The notes below the pieces were generated by a model. It saw only the letters and a list, made by a program, of their open reading frames with translations. It made no database searches and had not been told where the DNA came from. 64,000 nucleotides of DNA from Pseudo-nitzschia pungens (taxonomy: Eukaryota; Bacillariophyta; Bacillariophyceae; Bacillariales; Bacillariaceae): the NCBI GenBank assembly GCA_037355855.1, contig CM074758.1, positions 2,887,001-2,951,000 of the forward strand. The letters are read 5' to 3'. Shown here piece by piece: positions 1-12,041 of the stretch. Within the stretch, counting starts at the first letter, position 1. Every line of letters starts with the position of its first letter. The translations under genes and the position numbers were made by a program.

Positions 1-1190
1 TTCGAATAGTTCCTTCTCTGAGTTTCTCATCTTCGATGGTTGGTGACATCATATCATTCTCTTTGAATTGTCGTAAATCTTGTTTTGTTTTAACTATTTT
101 AATAAATAAAAGTAATACTATATCTACTAGGATGGTCTTGTCTGTTAGTTGAAGAATTGACTGTACCTGCTGGTACAACGGAAACAAGCTGGTTATCACG
201 TACTAAAATATTACTACGTATTCAACAGGAGCAACTACACGTACACGTAATACATTATGGAGATTTTTCCCTATTAGTAACTATGAATTTGATTTCGAAG
301 TTCTCCACAACGATCGTAGGGTTTTCACAACATTTTGAGTGATGTCTTTCTTGGATTCATTGACACATTAATCGTTTTCTGTCATCAGGAGATTGATGCG
401 AATGAAAGTAATCTATCATTGTACTAAAAGAATTTTAATTTGATTCCTTGGGTTGATACGATACGATCATACGAGTACGACGTAGCTTGCTATGGTTGTT
501 CTTTTGATTGATTGTTGAGAAGAGGAAGCTTTCACATTCGGAGATTAAGATTACTGAAATATTGCGCATAACATGCACAACATAATTTGTGCAGAAATCG
601 GGTGAGTCTTTGGTGCTCCAATTTTGTTGAATTTTCGCGATCAAACTTCAATTTCCGATGCACAATTTATTCTTTACGATAACCACAGCTGTTACTTTGA
701 GTCTTCATGTTCGATCGCAGGGACGATCGGACTCACTCACTATGTGTTTGGTTAATGTGGATTGGTTGATAATCCGCTATCCTTCTCCAATTAAGTACCC
801 ATGAAACATAATAGTCTCACGATGGGACAATCAATGCTAATTAAGTAATGATTTCAGAGAAAACAAAAGAGCTATGTTATTGATTAGTAGTATTATTTTT
901 TACGATTCGACATCCTTTGGAAAACAATGAGCATAGTACGTGGAAAAGACATAACACCATTTCGCAAAACGGAACGAATAGATTAACTTCACTTTTTTCC
1001 CAGGTCTGCCTGATCACGTGAAGTATTTCGAGATAGTGAGAAAGGACGCAAAACTGTACATATAACCTACGAGGCCAATTACCGTTCTATCAACAACAAT
1101 ACGCCTCACTGTCATCGTCTAACCAGTAACTCTGACACTTACACTTACACTGATTCTGGAGCAGCAGGGACACGAGGAAAAATCATAGCC
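1..1190. other. Intergenic, AT-rich, no gene seen
   Basis: No open frame over about 70 codons has a recognisable domain or coding-like composition. The last 200 bases lie just upstream of the HMG-box gene and presumably hold its promoter. A CACGTG palindrome near 1014 is the only motif I would pick out, and it is too short to carry weight. Confidence 0.6.
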
Positions 1191-3524
1191 ATGTGTGTGC
1201 TGATTTCGACTGGATCTGAAATCGCATCAACATTGATGCGAGTTATTTTGTCGGAAGTCCAGCAAATTAATCCCTATTGCTTTTCATCAAGCAATGCACA
1301 TCCTAATCTGCAGAAAGGAATGGACGATTATTCAAAGATGAATGTAAACAGTATTAAAAATGTAGATCAGTATTCATGGTCACAACGTGACAATTCCGAT
1401 GAGAGTAAGAAAATTGATCCGAACGCAGAATTAGTGAAAGTATCAAAGACCTCCATCAGTGATAAAAAGGAAGTCGACAAACACTGGAAGGAAATGTCTG
1501 AAGACGTTGTGGATATCTCAACAGCAAAATCGACAGGTACATCACCAGTAGACGATGAAGGAAAAAAGACAAAGCGAAAACGGAAATCACCTCTCATACC
1601 GTGGAAAAAACCCAAGGGTATGCCAAAGCGCCCGCTCTCTGCATACAATCTGTTTTTCCAGGATCGCAGAAAAATTATCATGGAAGCAGCTACAAAATCT
1701 ATGAGTGATTTAGAAGAAGAAAAAAAACCTTCCCGACGAAAATCACCGAAGAAAAAATCAGGTGTTGGATTTGCGAATCTGGCGAGAAAGATAGGAGCAG
1801 GTATGTTCGGCATGACTAGGTAGTCATTACTCTCGCTGCTGAGACTACATTTAATCCATCTTATTCATTCATGTTTATTTGCGTGTTTCATTCGATGTGT
1901 CTGTTCAACAGAATGGAAGGCTTTGGATACTGAGACGAAGGCTCCTTACGAGGCGCTAGCAGCTACCGACAAAGAACGATACGATAGAGAGATGCTAGTT
2001 TGGCGAGAAAAGGAGAAAAAAGAAAAGTTGACAAGGAAGGCAGCTCCCACCACAGATGATGAGGGTGTTGAATACGGTGTCCGGATGTCTACAGTTGCTT
2101 CGCCCTCGAAACCTTCTGCTCTAAGAAAAGGGTCGAGAGAAAGTAATAGTGCTTCGCATAATATAGGCTCTCGCGGTTTATCCCCACCATTCAACGAGAT
2201 CATTGGTCGGAGCGGACACCAGGCAGTTGATTCAATGCAGTCGATGCACGATCATGAGTTGAAAGAGCTATTTCAGGCATCGATCCACGCCATGTCTAGC
2301 AACCATCCCGAATCAATGGATACTGCATCTCATCAAATGGGGAATTTTGCGACGCATCAGCATTTGCAAAATGGTCTCATGAATGTCACTGAATCTTTAT
2401 CTGAGGCAGCGAGTGGTCAATTACCAGAATTCTCAAATTCTATGTTGCGAGAGCATTCTCACGAGGTTGAGTTCGTCGAAGAGAATTCTCCGTTCAATAT
2501 TTCTCTAATGGGGGCAGAAACGATGCATACAAATCCATCTGCCCAGTTCCAACATCATCCGTTCTTATCATTTGCCCCGGTAACAGATGACAGATTCCAC
2601 TTCCACGACAATGATGGCGAGACGCTATCCAGGAGGGTACCTGGTCACACCATGAATACCGAGAGCACACTCGCTCATTCACTGGATCTCGAGCCACTTC
2701 CACTGCCACTGCCACTACCATTACCATTGCTTGAACATCATCATCAGGAGCACCAGCCGGATCAACATCCTGATCATCCAGAGCAGGATCAGAATCTTCG
2801 CGAGCACGAGCATCAGGATGATCAATATCACCCTTATCAGCAGCTCTATAATCATCCTTCGAACCAGCAGCAGCATCATCATCATCAGCAGCAGCATCAG
2901 CGGCACCAACATCAGCAGCAGCAGCAGCAGGAGCAGCTGTATCACCAGCATCACCACCACCACCACCACCACCACCACCACCAGCAGCATCAACAGCAGT
3001 ACCACCAACAGCAGCATCAACAACAGCATCACCACCAACAGCACCACGAACAGCAAATGGCGACAGAGACGAATAACCCTTGGTCCAGTCACCTACAGAG
3101 TTTGCAACATATGAATTTAGAGAGTCAACAACGAAGGATAAACGTTTCATCAGGCGAGCAATATTTACGGCGACTCTCAACTGGGGGGCCATCACTTCCA
3201 ACTACCGGAGAAAACATTTCGAACACTTGGTTCGGCAACAATACAAGCAATTCACTTGGCAACGACCAGTCTCGATGCAAAACAGATCAGCACTGTTCGA
3301 CTAAGAAATCCGGAACAGCCGCAACGAATAATAGAAATCCGTTAGATATCGGAACAATTCTTACCAACCAAGCGATCGGAAGAAATCAAGACAATCACTC
3401 CCTACATTCCCCGTCAACGATCGTCCATCAAGATTCGTTCACAGATATTACTACAATAAAATGTGAAGAGAATGCTGATACGAAAAAGAATCAGAAAAAC
3501 GATGATGAACAATCGTTCTTCTGA
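1191..3524 (+). CDS. HMG-box DNA-binding protein with His/Gln-rich tail (2 exons)
   Basis: Probable nuclear DNA-bending or transcription-associated protein of about 740 residues. Exon 1 is 1191-1800 and exon 2 is 1912-3524. The 111-bp intron opens with GTATGT at 1801 and closes with CAACAG at 1911; joining restores the frame in mid HMG box. The box spans about residues 141-245: a PKRPLSAYNLFF helix 1 start, a basic insertion of about 25 residues (166-190) that lengthens the usual 70-80-residue box, then GVGFANLARKIGA followed by WKALDTETKAPYE and the helix 3 part. From about residue 395 the protein is low complexity: a Leu-Pro run, acidic and His stretches, then long His and Gln tracts. The start could instead be Met44 at 1320. 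The DNA target is unknown. The HMG call is firm; the tail may be inexact because of triplet repeats. Confidence 0.85.
2700..3060 (+). repeat. CAC/CAG/CAT triplet tract coding poly-His/poly-Gln
   Basis: Imperfect triplet repeats inside the HMG-box gene, including an uninterrupted CAC run near 2955-2982. All six frames stay open here by composition, which explains several spurious overlapping ORFs on both strands. The tract is prone to length change. Confidence 0.9.
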
Positions 3525-3945
3525 AGCATTTTTTTCGATCGATCACTAGAGATGACAAAATGAGAGTTTCAGACGGGCAATTTCCGTCCCATTCATAACT
3601 TCAAACCATAATATCGATAGGAAAGAGAAGCGAGATGCAAGAGAGTATTCCCCGCACAACTCGAACTTCCGAATTTTGTGGAATGTCTGTCGGGGTCGCC
3701 GCCAAGCAGGGCTACAAGCAACGAGGGAGTAACCATCGGGAGACGCGAAATCATGGCTCAGATGAAGAAGTGATGGATGGATTCCAATCATTTTGCGTCG
3801 ACTCGATGGCTGCAAACTCGAGACCTCTACGAAAAAAGAAGTTGGGCCTAGCAAATATTGCAGCTATATACTCGGTGTTACCAAAACTCATAATTTAGGA
3901 TCCAACACCGACATGTTGCTCCAAAGCAATTGTAGCACGACAAAT
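3525..3945. other. Convergent 3' gap between HMG-box gene and METTL5
   Basis: Two short open frames (3635-3898 plus, 3546-3854 minus) have no domain. This is a tail-to-tail gap expected to hold two 3' untranslated regions and polyadenylation sites. It has no copy of the GTAAGGTTAC motif seen on 5' sides. Confidence 0.6.
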
Positions 3946-4837
3946 CTAAAGAGTACTTGCAGCAGCGGTATCTTCCTTCTCCTCCTCGAAATGATCGGTT
4001 TGCCGCTCTATTCTTTGATCGTCGGCACTCTTGTTGCTAGTTGCATCAGTTTCTCTCCCGGCAGAATCTGTTTCCTTGTCTCCACCACCGTCTCCAAATC
4101 TCTCCACCGAATCGTTTCCATCGGTTTCGTCAACAGCAGCATTCCCAGTTTTGTCGCCCACAAATATCCTTATCAAATCTACTTCGACGTCTTTCGACTT
4201 GGACTTGTGAAATTTGTAAGATTTCGGTATATCGAATCTCATTTCAGCTACTACTTCACTCTCGAGAAATCCCCAATCCTCTCGTATGGTTTTCAACAAA
4301 AAGTCTCTGGTACTCTTCTTGTGGAAGGAACTGTTCGTTGCGAAAGTAGTAATAATAGTAATTATGACAATGAAATGGGTGCCACAGCCGGGCAACAATC
4401 CGCGGTGAGTATGAAGGAAGGACGCGAGGAACATCCGGTCGACACAACGAACGAACGCGCCGGGAATAGGGGAAACGTACTACACAGCGCGTCTCGCCAG
4501 TCGGGTGGCCGTCCTCAGAAACTGTACATCGATTCCCGCGTTGTCGCTTTTCGTTCCAAACGGTGGATTGGTCACTACCGTCCTGTACAAATCACGGGAT
4601 TGAGTCGATTGGGTTGCAACAAAGGTTGGGCAAAAGACAATGGTCAGGATCAATCCTTGCGATGCGATGCGATGCAATCGTAGTAACAGTGCGCTTTCGT
4701 GATGCACGATGCCGTGTGCACAGAAGTCAGTGCAGTGTCAAGTATCAAAATCATTGCACCGTGCTCCTGTCAATCACAATCGCAATTCTCATACCACAGA
4801 ATACGGAGACTCCAAATGCGGAGAGAGAGAGAGCGTG

Positions 4838-4876
<39 letters not shown>

Positions 4877-5894
4877 CCCCCCCCTCTATCTCTCAATCGT
4901 ACTACTCACTCGACGCAATTGTCTTCCAATGGAATCCCGTCTTGTCCATCGTGTATCAACCGAGCCTTGGTCAGGGATGCCGGCTGCGATCCAACGCGGC
5001 CACTCCCACCGCCGCCGCCGCCGCCACCTCGTTTCCCTCGTCCTCTCCCCCGGCCCCCGCGCCCGGGACGGGACCGGGCACGGTGTTTGCTTCCACCACC
5101 ACCACCATCCCCGTCGTGCGGTGGTGGTGGTGGTTTCATCCGAACCCTGGCCTTCACAAAGCGGACGCAGTCCTCTAGGTCGACGCGCTCGACGTTTTCC
5201 CCGGCAATGGCCAGAGCGTCGTCGTCGCAATCGACGCCAAAGACGAATTCGCCCTCCCCCACGCAAAAGGCCGCGGCCACCGTGAGCATTCCCGTCCCGC
5301 ATCCCAGATCGAGGCAGGACTGGCCCGGGTTTCCGAGGTCGCCGCGTTTCAGAGCATAGTCGAGAACGTGGGCCGCCAGCTCGGGGGATCTGGAGGACGC
5401 ACGGTCCGAAGCGCAGCGTGCGGAGCGGGTCACCCAACGAAACGAAATGCAATGCAACGAAATGCAATGCAACGAAACGTGGCCATCGGTGAGTTCCGCG
5501 TCGGCGTGATCCGCATGAATTCGCGAGTGACGAGGAAGGAGAACAGAAATGACGAGATGGTATCACAGAACAATCGATGTCTTGCAACTATCCTCTGCGG
5601 TGCGGTGCGGTGCGGTGTGATCCGACCCGACCCGATGGGATCGGATCGATGCATCGCAAAAGTTTTTTTTTTTTCAACTCACGTTGGATACTGTTCGAGC
5701 TCGACTTTCGGATCCGGAAATTCTCGTTGCAGGCACGACAGCGATGCCTCCAGGAGTTTGAGTCTCATGGGGACGACGGCAGAATTTTGGTTTCGGCGTT
5801 CCAATATTCTTCTTCTGGAGCTACAGTAATTATCACCATGCAGCGCTTGGTCCCTCGACACGAGACTGGTGAGGGCAAGGAGTGCCTTCCGCAA
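3946..5894 (-). CDS. METTL5: METTL5-type 18S rRNA N6-adenosine methyltransferase (4 exons)
   Basis: Family role: with TRMT112, METTL5 makes one m6A in 18S rRNA using SAM. Exons, high to low: 5894-5683, 5389-4910, 4582-4481, 4330-3946. Donors are GTGAGT, GTGAGT and GTACGT; every acceptor ends in AG and every junction keeps frame. Conserved landmarks are LEQYPT (residue about 71), the SAM-binding DLGCGTG (98-104), catalytic NPPFGTK (236-242), then SFHKKSTRD and AELRYD/PxSYKFHK/VDLIR-like C-terminal motifs. The exon 2/3 splice lands just before the catalytic motif. Oddities: a Pro then Gly/Arg-rich insertion at about 155-228 between the SAM site and NPPF, and an acidic tail of about 70 residues after the normal end. 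Translation may start at Met43 (5768), which matches the usual METTL5 N terminus better. About 392 residues, against about 210 in animals. Confidence 0.9.
4836..4875 (+). repeat. (GT)n microsatellite in METTL5 intron 3
   Basis: Run of GT dinucleotides followed by a C9 tract, inside the third METTL5 intron (4583-4909). It is short of the splice signals by more than 30 bases. Confidence 0.9.
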
Positions 5895-6618
5895 AGAGTT
5901 CCAGGGCCGGAATCGAAACGAAAAGATTGCTTCGTCGTTACGATTTACTGTAAGGTTACCGTAAGATTACGGTAAGTTACGGGATACGAGATCGCAAGTT
6001 TTACCCGGATTTGATCGATTGTCTGTCACAAATCCTTCATCCAGGGTTGGCAGGATAATACGGTACGGAAAGCAATGGATGGAGAGACGCGCGACACTTT
6101 GCGCGCACAACGGTATTCTCGATTCCCATCTTTACATTACATCGACTCATTCGACTTAATCACTAAATCGCAGACGAAGTCACTCCACTGCCGGCAAGAC
6201 GCAACTTAAAATCTTACCGCAATCTTTTTATTCCCATTTCCCGCTCTTCGTTTGACGTTTGTTCGACAGAGATGACTGATGTTCCCACAAGTCTCACCCA
6301 ATCGGAACAAGGGTGAGTCCAAAAGACCGTCGTTGGAACCCGAAGGCCAACTAATGACATAATTGTACTCGTACCGGTACGCGTAGCAACCATGCAATAG
6401 AATCAGAAATAATAGAAACACAAAGAGCTTGCTTCGTCGGTTGCCATCCAAGAGCTATTCTCGCAAGTCGACGGAATACGAAACAGCCGGGCACCGATCT
6501 ACTCTACTCCGATAATTACCGTAATTACTCGTACCGCAACGATCAAGAGTTCTCGATTCGATTCACGTTTTGCGACAAGTCGCCTGGCTCTGCGTGCTTG
6601 TTGCGGTGTTTCTGCACC
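5895..6618. other. Divergent 5' region between METTL5 and kinase-like gene
   Basis: Presumed shared promoter space. At 5950-5985 there are three head-to-tail variants of the TAAGGTTAC motif (GTAAGGTTAC, GTAAGATTAC, GTAAGTTAC), 55 bp from the METTL5 start. An 81-codon minus-strand frame at 6206-6451 begins with a hydrophobic stretch resembling a signal peptide (KLFVFLLFLILLHGCYA), but nothing else supports it. Confidence 0.5.
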
Positions 6619-7537
6619 ATGATTGTACCGTTCCCTCCCCTCGCGGCAGAGGCCATTCTGACCGCAACGCTGCTGCTGAATTCCGCAATGGTTGCACCGC
6701 CATCAACGCCATCACCGCCATCGGCACCAGCACCTCCGCAAACCACCACCACCTACGAGTTTGGAAACGGGTCCGTTCGGATCGACAATCCCATGAGAAT
6801 CCGGGACATGATCCTGGTGGAGCCCAGGTTTTTGGGCGCCGGCGGGGGAGGATCCGTGTGGGCCATGAAGGCGAGCCCCGATCCGGGCGTAACCGGCGCT
6901 GGTTCTGGCACCGGTGCCACGGGTGGAAGCAAGAAGGACGTTGTCGTGAAAATAAGCTGGTCTCGCAGCACCGACAGCGTCCGAAACGAGTGCTCTGTTC
7001 TGAACGCAATGGAAGAACGGGGAGTATCGGGAGTCGAGCGGTGCCTCGGGGTTGCGGACTATCGCTACGATCCCGATCGCGTCGTCATTGCCATGGAGCC
7101 ACTGGTCGAAGACAGCGGTGACGGCGGGGAGGATTCCATCACGTCGAGCATGGAGGACTTGTCCCCGGGGGTCGCCCTCGTGACCGCTCGCAAGCTGGCC
7201 ACCACCATGGCACAAATGATCGCCGCCGGCGTGGTGACGACGGACGTCCAGCCGCTCATCTCCCGGTCGACCGGGGACGTCCTGCTGATCGACATGACGG
7301 AGGCCAGGGTGATGGCAACCGCAACGGCGACGATTACCGACGGCGACAAGCTCCTCACCCAGGCGTTTTGCACCGAGCTTCCTGGGGTTGATCCCGGAAG
7401 CCCTGCTGGACGCCGCGTCGGAGGCCTTTTGGAACGAGCTGCGCCGCATCGAAACCGACACGGGGGTCCGGATTCCCGCCGAGATCCGAGCAATCCTGAG
7501 CGAGCTGCCGATCGCGGGAGCCGAGACGTTCGAGTGA
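6619..7537 (+). CDS. Protein kinase-like (probable pseudokinase), apparent one-base frame break
   Basis: About 300 residues after a Pro/Ser-rich start; a hydrophobic N-terminal segment may be a leader. Visible are a Gly-rich loop (GAGGGGSVWAMK), a VVVKISW strand with the likely ATP-site lysine, a following Glu (NECSVLNAM), a VIAMEPLV hinge, a degenerate catalytic loop (VTTDVQPLI in place of HRDxKxxN) and LLIDMTEA where DFG is expected. The zero frame then runs into nonsense at about 7377-7388 (CTTCCTGGGG), but the frame one base on continues convincingly (LIPEALLDAASEAFWNEL) to TGA at 7537. Skipping one base restores the C terminus, so this is either an assembly indel or a true +1 break. It could also belong to an APH/choline-kinase-like group. 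No closer family is claimed. Confidence 0.6.
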
Positions 7538-10378
7538 CGGTGACCGGGAGCGAGCGAGCGAACGATCGATTTCGTTCGTTTCGGAGTCACCATCGCCGGG
7601 AGCCATTGGACGCGGCATGGGTTTTCCTACCGCATAGCGGTACTATAACAGTTGCAAGCGACGAGCACATCGCGTCACGTCACCTCACGTCATGTCACAG
7701 AAGAAAGCCGTACGCTGGTTCGACACCAAGTACAGTCAGTGGCACGCCAATTGTTTCGGAATACTCCGCATCCGCACACCGGTACGAAACAGCCGAACCA
7801 CTGGTGCTGCGCCCCGGGAGTGTTGCGCGCCGCGAGCCAGAGACCGAAGAACCACTGCGGTGGAGCTTGGATTTCACAACCAGAGTGCACGCACTCGTAC
7901 GGTATCGCGGGACCAGGATTCGGAACGAAGCAACGACAACCCGTAATACGTTATGTTGGGAATGATGCGGTACGTCAGCTACGATATGATACGGCACAAC
8001 AAGAGAGGAAACGGATTTTGACAGAATCGACAGCAATCGATAGAAACACATACCGTACTTTACATGTAGTACGAGTAACCTTAGGTTACCATGAGTGTAC
8101 GACGATTGTGTTCGTGACTGTTTCATACATTGCGGCACCGAGTACAAGTGCCAGTGCGAGTAAGATTACGGGCACCAACACTCTACCGTACAGTATCATG
8201 CGATGAAACAAAAAATCATTGCTGCTGTGTTGGTACGAATACCATAAAGTACCTTACGGTAAGTTACCGTACATGGATGTGCGGTCTACGGTAAGGTTAC
8301 TTCGAAGGTTATTCTGATGAATAGACGGATCCCGGACGGATCGAGGTCGAATTTTGGTTGCGAAATCGTCGATGAAGCGCAACCCACCAGACCAACGACG
8401 AGATTCTTCTTCCTCCCTTCATCCATCACATCATACAATAATATTATTGTCGTACCGTATTGGTGGAGTGAGACAGTGACCGAGCCGTTTGAAGAAGGAA
8501 TGAATCAATCATCATCGGCACGGGTTTGGACGGATGCATAGATCTATGTATGGATATGGATGTAAGGTTACTTGTACGATATGAGGATTGATTGGTGCAA
8601 CAATATATTGTATATATTGGGATCGAAACCAGATGGCAATGGTTCGCATATCGCAGATGGCATCGCCCACGGATTCTTCTTTCTTCCCAGTTCAACAAGA
8701 GCGAAGCGAAACGGTGTTGCCCGGTCCTGTCATGTCGTGTCATCGGTTTGGAGGAGAAGAAATGATTGGTGATCATCTCTCGGCACGGAAGGACTGTGCA
8801 AGGCAGCCTCGGGTGCCCCCAGTCCGTGAGGAAATAATGAGAAGGGTTCTGGTTCTTGTACTAGTACGGTTACTGGCTTACTACGGTACTACCTGAGTTG
8901 GTATTGAAAGGGGATTGATGGTTTTGGTATCATAATAATTCGAAGTATGTAGTGTACGGTATTATATATTGCATTTTGTGACTGATACCGGTAATGATTA
9001 CGGTACTACCCGTAATTACGGTATCTTAAACGGATGGAAGGAATGGAAGGACAACTGTTTTCGCTTGGATGGATCCGAAACGCACTAAAGCTCAATCAAT
9101 CAATCAAAATCAATCAATCGACAATAATTATTGCAAACACCATGATGTATTTACACGTAGCGTACATACGTACTGTGTTTTACGCAAGTGTACGGGTATC
9201 AACACCCTACGCAGTTGGATGGGAATTTGGGAGGTGTTTGGAATGGAATGGAATGAAGTGTGCTGTGGTGTGTGGGAAATCACAAACGTTGGTCCGAAAG
9301 TGCATTTCACAGCTTTTTTCCGCGATACAATGTTCCTTCGGTGGTGATGTCGAACTTTCTGCGCACCCGTGGATTTCGTCCCCAAATACTCTCTTTTGAT
9401 TCGTTCATTACTTGTTAAGCCGGGAGCTTGTATGCGTCATCAATTCGATCCAAGACTAAGGAAATCGATTTTGATTGGTCGATATCCTAAATCGAGAAAG
9501 AACATTTCGCAAACGAATCGAATCGGAACTCGGAAACTCGTTCGGAAAAAGAATTTACGGAAATCCATCGGAGCCCGTTCTGCCGCTAAGTGCGAGAAGA
9601 AGGTTGCGCTGTCACGGCCAGATGCTTTCCGAAATCCGACGTCGCAAACTACAGCGTCCCCATCGGAGCTTATCGGTGGAAGGGAAGCCATCTATCGAGA
9701 AGTTCGGAAGGATTGACTCATTCTTGTACGCACCGGCGCTTTAAGAAAGCAGTTCGGACTACAAACTACGAGTAAGATTTACGAACCGACAGCAGGCCTT
9801 CCGACGGTCTGCGAAAAACCAATTGGTCGGTGTCCTACAATCCGAGAAAAGAAAGAACCCGAAACACCCTTGGACAGTTGAGTTGTTTCACGCCATACTT
9901 ATTGAGTTGTGCAATAGAAGTAGTATTTGTACTGTAAGGTACGGTACCCAGAAGCGGTCACGAGTCGTCCCTTAGGCATTGGAAAAGGCTCCGCCATCAA
10001 GACTAAGAAGGACAGCAACGCAAAAACTGTAATTGCAGGCAAGACGAATACGAAGTAAGTAATCTTACTTCCATCACCGTACAAGTACCTTAATTGTACA
10101 TCATACTAAATACCATACCATACCTGTACAGTGCGAACCGAAGCCAAACATCACTTCGACACACTCATTTAGATTTAGAACCACCCATCACATTCATTCA
10201 TTCATTCATTCACACCCATCCATCAGTTGTCTCTCACCAAAGACAACAAACCATTGCATTCCGTTCCAACAAGCGATTGGATTAGAATTCTGTTACCTAC
10301 CTACCTACCTACCTATCTAACTAACAAACCATCAATCTACCTACCCAAACCGCATCGAACCAACACACCGCAGCACTA
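7538..10378. other. Intergenic, 2.8 kb, no gene seen
   Basis: Open frames here are short, overlap on both strands and show no domain. The stretch is dense in GTAC-containing short palindromes, with exact GTAAGGTTAC at 8291 and 8562. A cluster of ACGTCA/TCACGTCA words lies at 7672-7697. GAATG-type short repeats occur near 9240-9260. Close to 10300 there is a (CTAC)n run just upstream of the isochorismatase gene. Confidence 0.55.
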
Positions 10379-12041
10379 ATGACCTCGAGTACCAGCACGA
10401 ATACAGCGGCAATGACCGCCGCCGCCGCGACCGAAGCGCAGCGGGACCCATCGCAGGGACTTCCGGAGCAGCGGGAGGAATCCGCAACAACCACAACAAC
10501 AACCGCCACCGGCGAAACGACCAACTCCCGCGCGAAGCAAGCCAAGCCCTACGAGGAACTCATGATCAAGGACGGCCCGATCTACAACTGGACGACGAAA
10601 GCGAAATCGAACACGACGACGACGACGAAACCCGACGAATCGTCCACCATTGCTTCGGAGGTACGATTTCAACGTTTCTACGCCGACCGGCAGCAGCAGT
10701 TGCACGCCGTCGCCGCCGCTTCCCGCGGAATCGACGGCCTTGCTGATCGTGGACGTCCAACCGGAATACTGGTCCAATTGCCCACCCGGTGAGTTTTTCC
10801 GAATCGATTCGATCGAGAGGAAGTTTCAAAAGAATTTGGAATTGTTGGGAAGGCTGGATGGATGGTACCCAATCGAATAGAATCGAATCGAATCAAATCT
10901 GCATCGAATGAATCTGCATCGAATGTGTGCACAGTGATGGACTAAAATCTCACAACAAATGCAACGTGCCTCTTTCTCTCAGTCTCTTGGGAATTGTTCA
11001 CCGAACCATGCCTCGATATTGCATATTGCTATACAATATCATTATTATTCTCTCGTTTTGGTTTGCTTTGCTTGACTCCGATATGTTGATGTGACGTGAT
11101 ATAATTGGATGATAATATTATGGAATCGGATGCAATGTGACGGGATGGAATGGAATGCAATCATCATTGGATGTCTGTGCGCACAGTCCGCGAGGATTTT
11201 CCGGACTTTCCCAAGAACCTGAAAAAAACCATCGACATTTGCCGCCAGCGACGGGCGAAAATCATCTGGGTCCGGGCCGACTACCGGCACAAGCACTCCC
11301 CGTGGCTGTCCCAGTTCGAGCGGATGCGCGGCCCCCGAAACCTCGGCGAGGTCCCCTGCGATCCCTCCTCGCCGGAATTCACCGTGGGAAGAATTCGCGA
11401 CGCCGGAGGGCGGGGAGGTCATCATTGCCAAATCCAGCTGGTCGTCCACCAGCAACACGGCCCTGGTGGACATTCTCAAGCTCGCCTGCATCGAGACGGT
11501 CCTGGTCTGCGGACTCATCACCTCGGTCTGCGTCCAGCACTCGGCCTTTGGGATTTTCGAGGCCGGATACCGGACGCTCCTGGTCACCGACGCCTGCGCC
11601 GACCGGGGGAGGGCCCGCCACGAGGCCGCGCTGGCCCTGTACGGGGATTACATGTACGAACTGGTGACGAGCGAGGACCTCGAGTCCAAGACCAAGGGAT
11701 TGATCCCCGCGGAACCCGTGTGGGTCGTCCTCGACCACAAAACCAACATGATCCGGGCCAACTCCTTTCCCAAGCAGGTCGTGGCCATGGCCACCAGCAC
11801 GAGCACCAACACGGTCAGCACGGTTTCCTCGAGCCGGATGGGAGAAGACGACGACGACGACGACGACGAGGACCAGGCGACCACCACCAGCACGATCAGT
11901 GCGTTCGGTAGCGGTGGTGGTGGTGGTTGTGGTAGTAATGGTAATGGTAATGGTCCCACGAAACACCAACAACACATGCTCGGCGGAGGCGGCGATAAAC
12001 ACCAGAGCCTGTTTCTCATGGTACCCGGTCAGCAAGTGTGA
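10379..12041 (+). CDS. Isochorismatase-family cysteine hydrolase (2 exons, two apparent frame breaks)
   Basis: Alpha/beta hydrolase of the nicotinamidase/isochorismatase superfamily. All three triad residues can be placed: Asp in LLIVDVQPEYW, Lys in VIIAKSSWS and Cys in GLITSVCVQH. An intron of 398 bp (10789-11186) has a GTGAGT donor and GCACAG acceptor, and splices into VREDFPDFPKNL. The N terminus (YEELMIKDGPIYNW) and the Asp motif are in different frames, broken at about 10658-10662 (GGAGGTACG). A second break at 11384-11389 (GTGGGAAG) separates DPSSPEF from the Lys motif. Each is mended by removing a single G. After the domain comes a long low-complexity tail with Asp, Thr and Gly runs. 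Substrate unknown; family members act on nicotinamide, isochorismate, biuret or oxamate. Assignment firm, integrity of the reading frame uncertain. Confidence 0.8.

Noticed and set aside
2494..3201. Long minus-strand ORFs opposite the HMG-box gene tail
   Set aside because: Produced by triplet repeats that stay open in all frames; composition is pure Ala/Asp/Val or Leu runs.
4563..5359. Plus-strand ORFs with Pro/Arg-rich sequence over METTL5
   Set aside because: Antisense shadows of the GC-rich METTL5 exon 2; METTL5 motifs on the minus strand explain the region.
6206..6451. 81-codon minus ORF with signal-peptide-like start
   Set aside because: Only the hydrophobic start is suggestive; no conserved mature part and it lies in a promoter region.
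7652..8206. Overlapping ORFs on both strands after the kinase-like gene
   Set aside because: Arg/Ser/Thr-rich random composition and no motif; the frame beyond 7388 is out of register with the conserved C terminus.
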